Assembly (NCBI RefSeq): GCF_009467805.1
Contig: NZ_WIAY01000007.1
Span: 124,001-188,000, forward strand
From: Stenotrophomonas nematodicola
Lineage (GTDB): Bacteria; Pseudomonadota; Gammaproteobacteria; Xanthomonadales; Xanthomonadaceae
DNA: 64,000 bases
Direction of reading: 5' to 3'
Shown here: positions 21,511-30,352 of the stretch, one piece after another
Numbering within the stretch: the first letter of the stretch is position 1
How the letters are laid out: every line of letters starts with the position of its first letter
Notes under the pieces: generated by a model
Seen by the model: only the letters and a program-made list of their open reading frames with translations
Database searches by the model: none
Told to the model about the DNA's origin: nothing
Made by a program: the position numbers and the translations under genes

Positions 21511-21538
21511 GGCCCCGCTTCGGCGGGGCCTTTTCTTT
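21511..21538 (+). terminator. Rho-independent terminator of the glutamate dehydrogenase gene
   Basis: GGCCCCGC (21511-21518), loop TTCG, GCGGGGCC (21523-21530), then TTTTCTTT. It lies 26 bp after the stop codon. Confidence 0.9.
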
Positions 21539-21565
21539 GGGGCGACGGCGTGTTGATCTGGCAAC

Positions 21566-21693
21566 CCACTGTCTGAGGGCCGCCGGGTGCGGGGGTACGG
21601 GACACGCCGTAAACCCATCCCTGGGGGCTCGTAGAAAACACCCATGTTTTCTACGGTCCCGCACCCCCGCACCCGACGGCCCCTGGACAGTGG
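21566..21693. repeat. 128-bp compound palindrome with nested hairpins upstream of nadK
   Basis: Arms 21566-21603 and 21656-21693 pair over 38 positions with 33 Watson-Crick matches (inner end CGGGAC/GTCCCG, outer end CCACTGTC/GACAGTGG). The 52-nt interior holds a perfect 10-bp hairpin, GTAGAAAACA (21631-21640) with TGTTTTCTAC (21645-21654), and a small CCCA/TGGG hairpin (21614-21625). It fills most of the roughly 300-bp space between the GDH terminator and nadK. It could be a REP/BIME-type mobile palindrome or a folded nadK leader. No protein gene is supported in this interval. Confidence 0.8.
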
Positions 21694-21784
21694 ATCGGTG
21701 GCCTTGGGAACAGCCTGTAACACGCCATACGTGTCTATGCGTCGACCGGGTATGCTTCGGTCGTATGCCTTACCCGGACTTTCC

Positions 21785-22555
21785 ATGAGCGACACCCCCC
21801 GCATCGCTTTTCTGGCCAGCAGCACCGAGCCCGCGCAGCAGGCCCTGGCGCTGATGCTGGCCCGCTACGGCGCATGCCCGCCCGAGGAGGCCGATGTCCT
21901 GTGCCCGCTGGGCGGTGACGGCTTCCTGCTGCAGACCCTGCACCGCCACGGCGCACTGGGCAAGCCAGTGTTCGGCATGAAGCTGGGCACCGTGGGCTTT
22001 CTGATGAACCAGTTTCGTGACGACGACCTGCCGGCGCGGCTGGCGGCCGCCGAGCCGGCCAACCTGCGCCCGCTGGAGATGCTGGCGTTGACCGAATCGG
22101 GTACGACCACCGGCTCGCTGGCCTATAACGACGTCTCCCTGCTGCGCCAGACCCGCCAGGCCGCGCATATCGGCATCGATCTCAATGGCCAGGAGCGGGT
22201 TGCCGAGCTGATCGGCGACGGCGTACTGGTGGCCACCCCGGCCGGCAGCACCGCCTACAACTATTCCGCGCATGGCCCGATCCTGCCGCTGGGCTCGCAC
22301 ACCATCGCCCTGACGCCATTGGCACCCTATCGCCCGCGGCGCTGGCGTGGCGCGATCCTCAAGGCCGATACCGAAGTACGCTTCCGCGTGCTCGATCCCT
22401 ACAAGCGTCCGGTCAGCGTCACCGCCGATTCGCACGAGACCCGCGACGTGGTCGAAGTGACCATCCGCGAGTCGCGCGAGCGCCGGGTGACGATGCTGTT
22501 CGACCCCGAACACAACCTGGAAGACCGGATCCTCAGCGAACAGTTCATGTTTTGA
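21785..22555 (+). CDS. nadK: NAD kinase
   Basis: 256 residues. It phosphorylates NAD+ to NADP+, the only known route to NADP. Family motifs are GGDG (residues 43-46 in [11 protein letters not shown]), the NAD-contacting YNDVSLL (N115, D116; NE is more usual than ND), and [17 protein letters not shown] chose ATG 21785 ([13 protein letters not shown]). The frame stays open upstream to 21644, but that part runs through the palindrome and has no homology. The gene is probably cotranscribed with the 5'-nucleotidase gene 49 bp downstream. Confidence 0.93.
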   Translation: MSDTPRIAFLASSTEPAQQALALMLARYGACPPEEADVLCPLGGDGFLLQTLHRHGALGKPVFGMKLGTVGFLMNQFRDDDLPARLAAAEPANLRPLEMLALTESGTTTGSLAYNDVSLLRQTRQAAHIGIDLNGQERVAELIGDGVLVATPAGSTAYNYSAHGPILPLGSHTIALTPLAPYRPRRWRGAILKADTEVRFRVLDPYKRPVSVTADSHETRDVVEVTIRESRERRVTMLFDPEHNLEDRILSEQFMF

Positions 22556-22604
22556 CGGACAATAGCTGGCCGGCCGATCTGGCCGCATTGGATGGCTGAC
22601 CGAC

Positions 22605-23549
22605 ATGGGCGACAACACCCCCCGCTTGCTGACCGTGGCCGTGACCTCGCGCGCCCTGTTCGACCTGGAAGAAGGCCACGCGCTGTTCGAGGCGGAAGGC
22701 GTGGATGCCTATGCCGAGTACCAGCGCAAGCACGAGGACGATGTGCTGCGCCCCGGCGTGGCCTTCCCGGTGGTGCGCAAGCTGTTGGCGCTCAACCAGG
22801 GGCAGTCGCCGGAGTCGCCGCGGGTGGAAGTGATCCTGCTGTCGCGCAACTCGGCCGATACCGGGCTGCGCATTTTCAACTCGATCCAGCACTACGGGCT
22901 GGGCATCATCCGGGCCACGTTCACCGCCGGCGAACCGACCTGGCCGTACGTGAAGCCGTTCGGCACCGATCTCTTTCTGTCGGCCAACCCCGAGTCGGTG
23001 CGGCGGGCGCTGCTGCACGGCATCGCTGCCGCCACGATCCTGCCCAAGCCCCCGGGCGAAACCATCGCCGCCGCCGAGCAGCTTGATCTGGGCCGGCCCG
23101 CCGGGCAGCTGCGCATCGCCTTCGATGGCGACGCGGTGATCTTCGGCGATGAAAGCGAGCGTATTTCGCGCGAACAGGGGGTGGAAGCCTTCGGCCGGCA
23201 TGAGCGCGAGAATGCACGCGAGCCCCTGAGCGGCGGCCCGTTCCGCAACTTCCTGTCGGCGCTGCACACCCTGCAGGCGGTGTTCCCGTCCGGCGAAGAC
23301 GCGCCGATCCGCACGGCGCTGGTCACCGCGCGGTCCGCGCCGGCGCATGAGCGGGTGATCCGCACCCTGCGCGAGTGGGGCGTGCGCCTGGACGAGGCGC
23401 TGTTCCTGGGCGGGCGTCACAAGGGGCCGTTCCTGGAAGCGTTCGGCGCGGACATCTTCTTCGATGATTCGCAGCACAACATCGACAGCGCCCGCCAGCA
23501 CCAGAGCGTGGCGGCTGGTCATGTTCCGCATGGCGTGGCCAACGACTGA
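22605..23549 (+). CDS. 5'-nucleotidase (PF06189 family)
   Basis: 314 residues matching the cytosolic 5'-nucleotidase family found in bacteria and related to eukaryotic NT5C1. Such enzymes dephosphorylate nucleoside monophosphates. Recognisable stretches are LTVAVTSRALFDLEEGHALFE, IFNSIQHYGLGI, RIAFDGDAVIFGDESE (HAD-like Asp pair) and ALFLGGRHKGPFL, ending DIFFDDSQ. It follows nadK on the same strand. Together they adjust nucleotide pools, but a functional link is inference. Confidence 0.88.
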   Translation: MGDNTPRLLTVAVTSRALFDLEEGHALFEAEGVDAYAEYQRKHEDDVLRPGVAFPVVRKLLALNQGQSPESPRVEVILLSRNSADTGLRIFNSIQHYGLGIIRATFTAGEPTWPYVKPFGTDLFLSANPESVRRALLHGIAAATILPKPPGETIAAAEQLDLGRPAGQLRIAFDGDAVIFGDESERISREQGVEAFGRHERENAREPLSGGPFRNFLSALHTLQAVFPSGEDAPIRTALVTARSAPAHERVIRTLREWGVRLDEALFLGGRHKGPFLEAFGADIFFDDSQHNIDSARQHQSVAAGHVPHGVAND

Positions 23550-23554
23550 GCCGG

Positions 23555-23590
23555 GTAGAGGGCGGGTCACGACCGTCGGTCGGGACGCCC
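23555..23590. repeat. GTAG-led palindromic repeat (SMAG-like, long form)
   Basis: GTAG (23555-23558) precedes a two-part stem: GGGCG (23560-23564) with CGCCC (23586-23590), and CGACC (23570-23574) with GGTCG (23578-23582) around GTC, separated by an unpaired internal loop. It lies between two convergent genes and may also serve as their shared transcript end. Confidence 0.6.
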
Positions 23591-23597
23591 TGAACAC

Positions 23598-24137
23598 TCA
23601 CTGCAGCGGCAGCACGATGTTCACCAGTTTCCAGCGCAGCCCGTGGCGCTGCAGCACGAAGACCACCGGTGTGCCGTCCGGCGTGTGCGTGGTGGCGGTG
23701 AAGCGCGACAGCGATTCGAAATGGTGCTCGGCGCCCTGCAGCGGTCGCGCGGCGCGTGGCGCGGCGTAGGCGTCGGTGCTGTCCAGATCATTGCTGGCGC
23801 GCTTCCACAGCGTGTGTCCCTGCAGCACGGCATCGATGCCGGTCGGGGTCACCATCGCATCCACGGCGGTGCCGGTGAGCGTCTGGCTGGCCGACAACAG
23901 CAGCGCGCCGATCCTGTTCGACTGCACCTCCGGGCCGGCCCGGCGGACGACATAGTCGTTGAGCTGTGCGCGCAGATTGGCGCGCAGCAGCGGGAAGTCG
24001 ACGTAACGGTCGAGCCGGGTGGTGTCGCGGGTTTCGATGGCCTGGGCCAGGCCGCGCACCGCGAGGTACGGGCCACTGAACCAGGCGCCGGCGAGCAGGA
24101 CGACGACGGCAAGCACGAGCCAGGGGAGTTTCTTCAT
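23598..24137 (-). CDS. DUF2939 membrane-anchored protein
   Basis: 179 residues with one N-terminal transmembrane segment or uncleaved signal (MKKLPWLVLAVVVLLAGAWF), then a soluble domain of the DUF2939 type: YLAVRGLAQAIETRDTTRLDR, and FVLQRHGLRWKLVNIVLPL at the end. The function is unknown; the protein is likely periplasmic-facing and anchored in the inner membrane. It is the last gene of the minus-strand run and lies 63 bp after the aldo/keto reductase. Confidence 0.8.
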   Translation of the reverse strand: MKKLPWLVLAVVVLLAGAWFSGPYLAVRGLAQAIETRDTTRLDRYVDFPLLRANLRAQLNDYVVRRAGPEVQSNRIGALLLSASQTLTGTAVDAMVTPTGIDAVLQGHTLWKRASNDLDSTDAYAAPRAARPLQGAEHHFESLSRFTATTHTPDGTPVVFVLQRHGLRWKLVNIVLPLQ

Positions 24138-24200
24138 GCCGTGGCGGTCTCCAGGAGAACGACAGCAGCTTGCCGCAGCACGCGTCAGCCGACGTGAAGG

Positions 24201-25196
24201 CTACTGGCTCGGCGACGCGCCAGTCTGCTGGAAGGTGGCCACCAGCCGCTCGCGCTCCTGCGGCGCCAGCATGTCCACGCGGGTGTCCAGCACCTGATCC
24301 AGACTCGCAACCCGGGTGGTGCCGAGCACGCCAGAGGCGACGGCGGGGTTCTGCAGGACGTAGGCGAAGGCTGTCTGCGCCGGTGCCTGCGAGCCAACGC
24401 GGGCGATCGTGCGCTGCATCGCCTTGGCGCTGCGCATCAAGGCCCGACTGGAAGGCTTCAGCCAAGCCCGCGCCAGGTACCACGCATCGGCCAGCCGGGG
24501 CACGCGCGGCCGGGCCGGAAGCAGGTGGCCCTGGGCCAGCACGGTGCCGGCGAGCACGCCGATGCCGGCGGCGTGCATGGCGGCGATGACCGGTTCCCGG
24601 TCCTGCTGCAGGGCGTTGTAGTCGATCAGGGCGACGTCGAAGGGACCGCGGCGTTCGGCCAGGTGTCGCATCACCGCGCCGGTATGGGTATTGATGCCAA
24701 GCAGCCGGAACATCCCGCTGCGCCGCATGCGCTCCAGCGCGGTCAGCAGCTCATCGCTGATCTGCTCCAGGCCGATGCCGTGGAGCTGGAAGATATCCAG
24801 GTGGTCGCAGTGCAGGTTGCGCAGCGAGGCGGCGCAGCTGCGTTCGATGGCAGCGGGAGAGAAATCGCGCTGCTCGGCACCGCTGATGCCGGCCTGGCCG
24901 GTCAGGGTGCCGGCCTTGCTGGAAATCATCAGGCCATCGCGCGGATGCGTAGCGAATGCCCGCTGCAGGATACGCCCCAGCCGCGGTTCGGCGTTGAAGG
25001 CCGCGTAGTTGTGGCCGGTATCGAACAGCGTGACCCCGCGCTCCAGGGCGCGGCGCACGATGCGTTCGGCCTCGGCCTCCGGAAAACGCCGGTTGCCCCA
25101 GAACCCCGAGCAGCCGAGGCCGATCTGCGAGACCTGCAGCCCGCTGCTGCCCAGCGCGCGGTAGGTCATCGGTGGCGGCGCGACCGGGCTGGTCAT
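24201..25196 (-). CDS. Aldo/keto reductase
   Basis: 331 residues, an NADPH-dependent oxidoreductase of the AKR superfamily. The catalytic tetrad is visible: D59 and Y64 in LFDTGHNYA, K94 in ISSKAGT, H139 in IFQLHGIG. I chose ATG 25196 (MTSPVAPPPMTYRALG); the frame is open further upstream but only antisense-like sequence lies there. The start is 5 bp after the DUF2461 stop, so they are cotranscribed. The natural substrate is unknown. Confidence 0.88.
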   Translation of the reverse strand: MTSPVAPPPMTYRALGSSGLQVSQIGLGCSGFWGNRRFPEAEAERIVRRALERGVTLFDTGHNYAAFNAEPRLGRILQRAFATHPRDGLMISSKAGTLTGQAGISGAEQRDFSPAAIERSCAASLRNLHCDHLDIFQLHGIGLEQISDELLTALERMRRSGMFRLLGINTHTGAVMRHLAERRGPFDVALIDYNALQQDREPVIAAMHAAGIGVLAGTVLAQGHLLPARPRVPRLADAWYLARAWLKPSSRALMRSAKAMQRTIARVGSQAPAQTAFAYVLQNPAVASGVLGTTRVASLDQVLDTRVDMLAPQERERLVATFQQTGASPSQ

Positions 25197-25201
25197 CGTG
25201 C

Positions 25202-25888
25202 TCAGAACTCCAGGTCCAGCGCGGCGCACAGGTAGTCCACGAACGGCGCCAGCGTGGCCAGGTCGGCCGCGAGGGTCTGGCGCAGACGCGGACCGGTCAT
25301 GGTGGCGTCGTCCAGCGCGCGCCAGAACACCCAATTGCGGTGCTTGAGATCGTCGATGAATTCAAAGTCGGCGTCGAAGCCACGCGGTGCGCGCACCAGC
25401 TTCTCGCTTTCCTCGAAATCGAACTTCTTCCGCAGCGCCGGCGCGTGCGCGGCGGCCTTCCAGCTGCCGGGGTTGTCGACGATGAAGTGCCGCACCTTGC
25501 GCTGCGTGGCCGGCTCGGGGTGCCACAGGCCCGCACCGACGAAACTCTCGCCCGGTTGCAGATGGATGTAGAACGACGGTGCCGGCACCTGCCTGCGCCG
25601 CTCATGGAACAGGCGGGCACCCTGCCAGGTCTTGTAGGGCGACTTGTCGTTGGAGAAGCGCGCATCGCGGTAGATGCGGAACAGCGACCCGCCCACGCCG
25701 CGCGGGTCGGCGCGGAAGTGCGGGCTGATCGTGGCCAGGTCCGGCTGCAGGTCGGCAATCAGGCGCAGGAACGGCTGGCGGACATGTTCTTCGTAGGCCG
25801 GCTTGTGGTCGTTGAACCAGGTCTTGTCGTTGTGGCGCGCCAGCCCGCGCAGGAAGGTGAAGCTGGCGGGAGTGAAATAACGGCTCAC
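25202..25888 (-). CDS. DUF2461 domain protein (TIGR02453 family)
   Basis: 228 residues with the DUF2461 hallmarks FLRGLARHNDKTWF near the N-terminus, FRIYRDARFSNDKSPYKT, and FYIHLQPGESFVGAG. No biochemical function is established for the family. The start is GTG and overlaps the sbcB stop as GTGA (25885-25888), indicating coupled translation. Confidence 0.85.
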   Translation of the reverse strand: MSRYFTPASFTFLRGLARHNDKTWFNDHKPAYEEHVRQPFLRLIADLQPDLATISPHFRADPRGVGGSLFRIYRDARFSNDKSPYKTWQGARLFHERRRQVPAPSFYIHLQPGESFVGAGLWHPEPATQRKVRHFIVDNPGSWKAAAHAPALRKKFDFEESEKLVRAPRGFDADFEFIDDLKHRNWVFWRALDDATMTGPRLRQTLAADLATLAPFVDYLCAALDLEF

Positions 25889-27327
25889 AGGCTTTGCTCC
25901 AGGTGGGTGCCCCAGTCGCCGAGCTGAGACAGCAGGGCCAGCCTGGCGGGATCGGCGGCATGTTCGATGGCCAGGCTGTCCAGCTGCGCACGGAACGCCG
26001 GCAGGGTCTGTTCGCCCAGCGCGGCGTCGCCCAGCAGGCGCTGCCGCCGGTAGTCGTTCCAGCGCCCGCGCTCGGCGGCATCCAGCGTCTGCGGGTAGTT
26101 GCGCGCCCGGTAGCGGAACAGCAGCTCGGGCATGCGCGGATCTTTCAGGCGCTCGGCGAAACCGGCCAGCTCCGACGGCGGGCTGGTGCGCAGGCGGGGC
26201 ATCAGGGCCTTGTCGCCGTCGGCGAGGAAGCCGTCATACAGCGAGGCATCCACGTCGCTGACGGTGGCCGTGCGCTCGCCGCCGTACACCTGCCGGACCT
26301 TCTCGACCAGCGCCGGACCGGCCTCACGTACCCGTGCGGCGTTGGCGTCCACTGCGGCGGCATCGATGCCCAGACGGGCATGGTCGGCCGGGCGCAGGTG
26401 GTTCCATGCGACCAGGGCCGGCACCTTGTTCAGGTGCACTTCCTTGAGCGGCACACGCTGCTCGCCCTCGGCCAGGTCCGCCGCGCGCGTGTACAGGCGC
26501 GCGGCCAGCGTATCGGCCGGCAGCGCGAGCAGGCCGTCGATGTCGCCCTCCAGATCCAGCGCGATGATCCGGTTGTTGATGTACGGATGCCGCGCGATGG
26601 GCAGCACCGGCGCGGCGCACATGCGCTGGGCCGGGTAGCGCATGGACACATGCAGCACCGGCTGCAGGGCGTCCACGTCGAGCAGGCTGGCGACGAAGCG
26701 CTTGTCGCGCAGCTTCAGCGCGTACTCCCACAGCCGCGGCTGCGACTGCTTGAACAGCCGCGCCATGCCGATGGTGGCGTGCACGTCCGACAATGCCTCG
26801 TGCGCATCGCCCTGGCGGACGTCATTGGCCAGGGCGAGGTGTTCGAGTTTGAACGAGGTGGCGCCGTCTTCGCGCTGCGGCCACACAATGCCGTCGGGGC
26901 GCAGCGCGTGCACCAGCCGCAGCATGTCCAGCAGGTCCCAGCGCGAGTTGCCGTTGCGCCACTCGCGCTCGTACGGGTCGTAGAAATTTCGGAACAGCCC
27001 GTGGCGGACGAACTCGTCGTCGAAGCGCAGCGTGTTGTAGCCCAGCGTGCAGGTGCCGGGGAGCGCCATCAGGTCGTTGATCCGCGAGAAGGCCTCGGCC
27101 TCGCTGACGCCTTGGGCCAGTGCATGCTGCGGCGTGATGCCGGTGATCAGGGTGGCGACGGGTGAGGGCAGCAGGTCGTCGGCCGGCTTGACGTAGAAGC
27201 TCACCGGTTCGTCGACGACGCGCAGGTCGGCGTCGGTACGGATCGCGGCGAACTGCGCGATGCGGGTGCGGCGCGGGTCCTGGCCAAAGGTCTCCAGGTC
27301 GTAGAACAGGAAGCTGTCGGCCGCCAT
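25885..27327 (-). CDS. sbcB: Exodeoxyribonuclease I
   Basis: 480 residues, the normal length for ExoI. It degrades single-stranded DNA 3' to 5' and takes part in recombination and mismatch repair. The DEDDh exonuclease motifs are FYDLETFG (D10, E12), RFDDEFVRHGLFRNFYDPY and HEALSDVHATIGMA. The SH3-like and helical C-terminal domains follow. The ATG overlaps the kmo stop by one base (TGATG), so a DNA repair gene is embedded in the kynurenine operon. Confidence 0.93.
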   Translation of the reverse strand: MAADSFLFYDLETFGQDPRRTRIAQFAAIRTDADLRVVDEPVSFYVKPADDLLPSPVATLITGITPQHALAQGVSEAEAFSRINDLMALPGTCTLGYNTLRFDDEFVRHGLFRNFYDPYEREWRNGNSRWDLLDMLRLVHALRPDGIVWPQREDGATSFKLEHLALANDVRQGDAHEALSDVHATIGMARLFKQSQPRLWEYALKLRDKRFVASLLDVDALQPVLHVSMRYPAQRMCAAPVLPIARHPYINNRIIALDLEGDIDGLLALPADTLAARLYTRAADLAEGEQRVPLKEVHLNKVPALVAWNHLRPADHARLGIDAAAVDANAARVREAGPALVEKVRQVYGGERTATVSDVDASLYDGFLADGDKALMPRLRTSPPSELAGFAERLKDPRMPELLFRYRARNYPQTLDAAERGRWNDYRRQRLLGDAALGEQTLPAFRAQLDSLAIEHAADPARLALLSQLGDWGTHLEQSL

Positions 27328-28694
27328 CAGTGCGCGCCCTCCAGCACCGGCAGCTGCGCGTGCACGATGCGCTCGAGTGCGTCCCAGTCGATGTGGTCCA
27401 GGCTGTCGTGGCCGGCAGTGGCATCCTCAAGGATGCGCCGTTGCAGGTCGGTGCGCGCCAGGGCGACCGCATAGGGCGTGTGCAGGAAGGTCACCATCGT
27501 GTAATGCGGCACGAAGCGCGTCGGCCAGCGGGCCTGCAGGGCCTGTTCGAGCTCGCGCTGCAGCAGGAAGGCCGGGTCGGCGACGCGGTCACGCATTTCC
27601 AGGTAATTCTCGAGCGCCATCTGCTGGATCGCCTCGGCGTTGGGCTTGCGGTCACGTTCGAAGGCGGCGAACGCCTCGGCGAGGGTGTCCTGCTGGAGCA
27701 GGTGCCCGGCAAGGGCGACGCAGTCTTCGAACGCGCAGTTCATGCCCTGGCCGTGGAAGGGAACCATTGCATGCGCGGCATCGCCGAGCAGTACGGCGCG
27801 GCCCTGCAGGTGCCAATGCGTGAGGTGCAGGGTGCCGAGCAGGCCGGGGGGATGCTCTTCCCAGTCGCGGCGCAGGTTCGGGATCAGCGGCAGTGCGTCG
27901 GGGAAGTCGCGCGCGAACAGGGCTTCGGCCTGGGCGCCGGTGGTGGTGGTGGCGAAGCTGGGGTCGCCGGTGTTGGGCAGGAACAGGGTGACGGTGAAGG
28001 TGCCTTCGTCATTGGGCAGGGCGATGCACATGTAGTGGCCGCGCGGCCAGATGTGCAGGGCGTTGGCCTCGATGCGGAAGCTGCCGTCCGGGCCCGGCGG
28101 AATCTCCAGTTCCTTGTAGGAGTGGTCGAGGAACTCGATGCGCTCGTCCAGCGGCTGCTTGCGGTTCATCGCCGCGCGCAGGGCCGAGCCGGCGCCGTCG
28201 GCACCGATCAGGGTGTCGAAGCGGATGTCGTGGGGCTGGTCGTCGCGATCGTCGATGAAGCGCGCGTAGCCGGCGTCGAAGTCCACCGTATGCAGGCGGC
28301 GGTGGAAGTGCACGCAGGCACCGGCGTCCTCGGCCAGCTGCAGCAGGGTGGTGTTGAGGTCCTTGCGGTGGATGGACCAGATGACTTCGCTGTCGTCACG
28401 GCCGTAGCGCTGCAGCTGCGCTGCGCCGTCGCGCGGATGGACCATGCGCCCGCGCATCATCACGGCCTTGGCCATCACCGCGTCTTCGACGCCGGCCTGG
28501 CGCAGGGCGTTGCGGCCGCGTTCGGCGAGGGCAAGATTGATCGAGCGGCCGGACTCGTAGTCGCTGATGCGGGGGTCGCCGCGGCGCTCGTACAGGGTGA
28601 TCCGCCAGCCTTGGCGCGACAGCAGGATGGCCAGCAGGGAACCAGCCAGGCCAGCGCCGATGATGCTCAGCGAGCGGGAGGGGGTTGCGATCAA
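27327..28694 (-). CDS. kmo: Kynurenine 3-monooxygenase
   Basis: 455 residues with a TTG start at 28694 (TTG ATC GCA, MIATPSRSLSIIGAGLAG). TAAGGA, which includes the kynU stop, serves as the ribosome binding site 7 nt upstream. The frame is open upstream, but that region is antisense to kynU coding sequence. It is an FAD/NADPH aromatic hydroxylase converting L-kynurenine to 3-hydroxykynurenine. Motifs: GAGLAG (residues 13-18), ESGRSINLALAERGR, and LLGDAAHAMVPFHGQGMN binding FAD. The C-terminal helix probably contacts the membrane, as in homologues. It works between tryptophan dioxygenase/formamidase (not in the window) and KynU. Confidence 0.92.
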   Translation of the reverse strand: MIATPSRSLSIIGAGLAGSLLAILLSRQGWRITLYERRGDPRISDYESGRSINLALAERGRNALRQAGVEDAVMAKAVMMRGRMVHPRDGAAQLQRYGRDDSEVIWSIHRKDLNTTLLQLAEDAGACVHFHRRLHTVDFDAGYARFIDDRDDQPHDIRFDTLIGADGAGSALRAAMNRKQPLDERIEFLDHSYKELEIPPGPDGSFRIEANALHIWPRGHYMCIALPNDEGTFTVTLFLPNTGDPSFATTTTGAQAEALFARDFPDALPLIPNLRRDWEEHPPGLLGTLHLTHWHLQGRAVLLGDAAHAMVPFHGQGMNCAFEDCVALAGHLLQQDTLAEAFAAFERDRKPNAEAIQQMALENYLEMRDRVADPAFLLQRELEQALQARWPTRFVPHYTMVTFLHTPYAVALARTDLQRRILEDATAGHDSLDHIDWDALERIVHAQLPVLEGAH

Positions 28695-28704
28695 GACAGT
28701 GTCC

Positions 28705-29982
28705 TTAGAGGCCGGCCCAGGCTTCCACTTCCTCGACGAAGTGGTGCAGGTCGAGGTAGCGGTTGTACAGCGGGGTGGGCGAGATGCGGATGACGTCGGG
28801 CTCGCGCCAGTCGCCAAGGACGCCGACGGTCTGCAGGTACTCGAACAGGCTGCGGCCACGCTCGCGGCCGCCGGTTACGCGCAGGGAGAGCTGGCAGCCG
28901 CGGCGTTCGGGTTCGGCGGGGGTCAGCACCTGCAGCACGCCGGGCAGGCGCGCGCGGACGAGGGCGTCGAGCATGCCGGTCAGGCGCAGCGATTTGGTGC
29001 GCATGGCATCGATGCCACCGGCCTTGTCCAGGACGTCGAGGGAGGCGCGCAACGGCGCGAGGCCGAGCACCGGGGGGTTGCTGAGCTGCCAGCCCTCGGC
29101 GCCGACGGCCGGCACGAACTGGGGGGCCATCTTGAAACGGGTGGCTTCTTCATGGCCCCACCAGCCGGCGAAGCGCGGCAGGGTGGTGTCGCGGTGGTGG
29201 CGTTCGTGGACGAAGCAGCCGGCCACGGCGCCCGGACCGGCGTTGAGGTACTTGTAGTGGCACCACACGGCAAAGTCGGGGGCGATGTCATGGAGCTGCA
29301 GCGGGACGTTGCCGACCGAGTGGGCAAGATCGAAGCCGACGCGGGCGCCCTGCAGGCGGGCCATGCGGGTGATGGCATCCAGGTCGAAGACCTGGCCGCT
29401 GCGGTACTGCACGCCAGGCCAGAGGACGAGGGCGAGGCGGGGGCCGTGCGCGACGATGGCGCGCTCGATGGCCTGCAGCGACACGGTGCCGTTGGGTTCG
29501 TCGGGCTGCACTTCGACCAGGTCCGTTGCCGGATCGAAGCCGTGGAAGCGGATCTGCGATTCGACCGCGTGACGGTCGGTGGGGAACGCGCCGGCTTCAA
29601 TGAGGATGACGGGGCGTTCGGCGGTGGGCCGGTAGAAGCTGACCATCATCAGGTGAAGGTTCACGCTCAGGGTGTTCATGGCCACTACTTCGCTGGGCAG
29701 CGCGCCGACGACGCGGGCCAGCTGTTCGCTCACCAGGCGGTGATAGCGCAGCCACTGGGTGTCGCCGGTGAAGTGGCCTTCGACGGCCAGGCTGGCCCAC
29801 TTGTCCATGACCTCCTGGACGGCCGCACGCGCGCCACGCGGCTGCAGGCCCAGCGAATTGCCGACGAAGTACGTCTGGTCGCGGTGGTTGTGCTGGGGGA
29901 ACACAAACTCGCTGCGGATGGCGCGCAGCGGATCGGCGGCGTCCAGGGCAACGGCATGGGTGCGGCTGAGGATCTCGGACAT
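28705..29982 (-). CDS. kynU: Kynureninase
   Basis: 425 residues. It is a PLP enzyme cleaving 3-hydroxykynurenine to 3-hydroxyanthranilate and alanine. The PLP lysine is K244 in WCHYKYLNAGPGA, and the pyridine-N aspartate is D218 in GFDLAHSVGN. I chose ATG 29982 (MSEILSRTHAVAL); the upstream open frame lacks homology. It is the first gene of the kynU-kmo-sbcB-DUF2461-AKR series. In this family of bacteria the pathway is thought to feed quinolinate and NAD synthesis. Confidence 0.93.
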   Translation of the reverse strand: MSEILSRTHAVALDAADPLRAIRSEFVFPQHNHRDQTYFVGNSLGLQPRGARAAVQEVMDKWASLAVEGHFTGDTQWLRYHRLVSEQLARVVGALPSEVVAMNTLSVNLHLMMVSFYRPTAERPVILIEAGAFPTDRHAVESQIRFHGFDPATDLVEVQPDEPNGTVSLQAIERAIVAHGPRLALVLWPGVQYRSGQVFDLDAITRMARLQGARVGFDLAHSVGNVPLQLHDIAPDFAVWCHYKYLNAGPGAVAGCFVHERHHRDTTLPRFAGWWGHEEATRFKMAPQFVPAVGAEGWQLSNPPVLGLAPLRASLDVLDKAGGIDAMRTKSLRLTGMLDALVRARLPGVLQVLTPAEPERRGCQLSLRVTGGRERGRSLFEYLQTVGVLGDWREPDVIRISPTPLYNRYLDLHHFVEEVEAWAGL

Positions 29983-30069
29983 GGTGCGACCGGCGGTGAC
30001 AGTGACCGACAGTTTACCGGCTGCCGGGCCGCCCGGGCTCGACCACCCACCGCTCCACAGCTTCACCCC

Positions 30070-30090
30070 GTGGCGCCGGGCTCTGCCCGG
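30070..30090. repeat. Degenerate SMAG-like palindrome
   Basis: GTGG followed by a CCGGGC (30076-30081), TCT, GCCCGG (30085-30090) hairpin. The core is the reverse complement of the one at 11021-11037, with GTAG altered to GTGG. It lies in the 370-bp gap between haaO and kynU. Confidence 0.5.
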
Positions 30091-30220
30091 TTGCTCTCCG
30101 TTCCGCGCCCGCAGCGCATCGGTGCGCAACAGCGACAGCAACGTCGCCGCCAACGCCGCAGGGTGGCGGAATGCGTCTGGGGTGCCGGGACAGGCTGCAC
30201 GTACGTCCCCGTAAGCTCCA

Positions 30221-30240
30221 TCGCCGCATCCATGCGGCGA
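30221..30240. repeat. Short perfect palindrome in the haaO-kynU gap
   Basis: TCGCCGCAT (30221-30229) and ATGCGGCGA (30232-30240) are exact complements separated by CC. Together with the element at 30070 it accounts for the only structure I can see in 29983-30352. That gap contains no supported gene and must hold the kynU promoter, which I could not identify. Confidence 0.5.
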
Positions 30241-30352
30241 AGGGTCGCGTCACCCCAGCCGCACCCCGCCCGGACACCGCGTATCGGCGCGCACGGAAAA
30301 AGCGGAAGGCGCATGCACCACAGCGCGCCCCTCGCAGGCCGCAGGCGCGGCG

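Noticed and set aside
21644..21784. N-terminal extension of NAD kinase
   Set aside because: These codons run through the palindrome and do not match NAD kinases; ATG 21785 gives normal family length.
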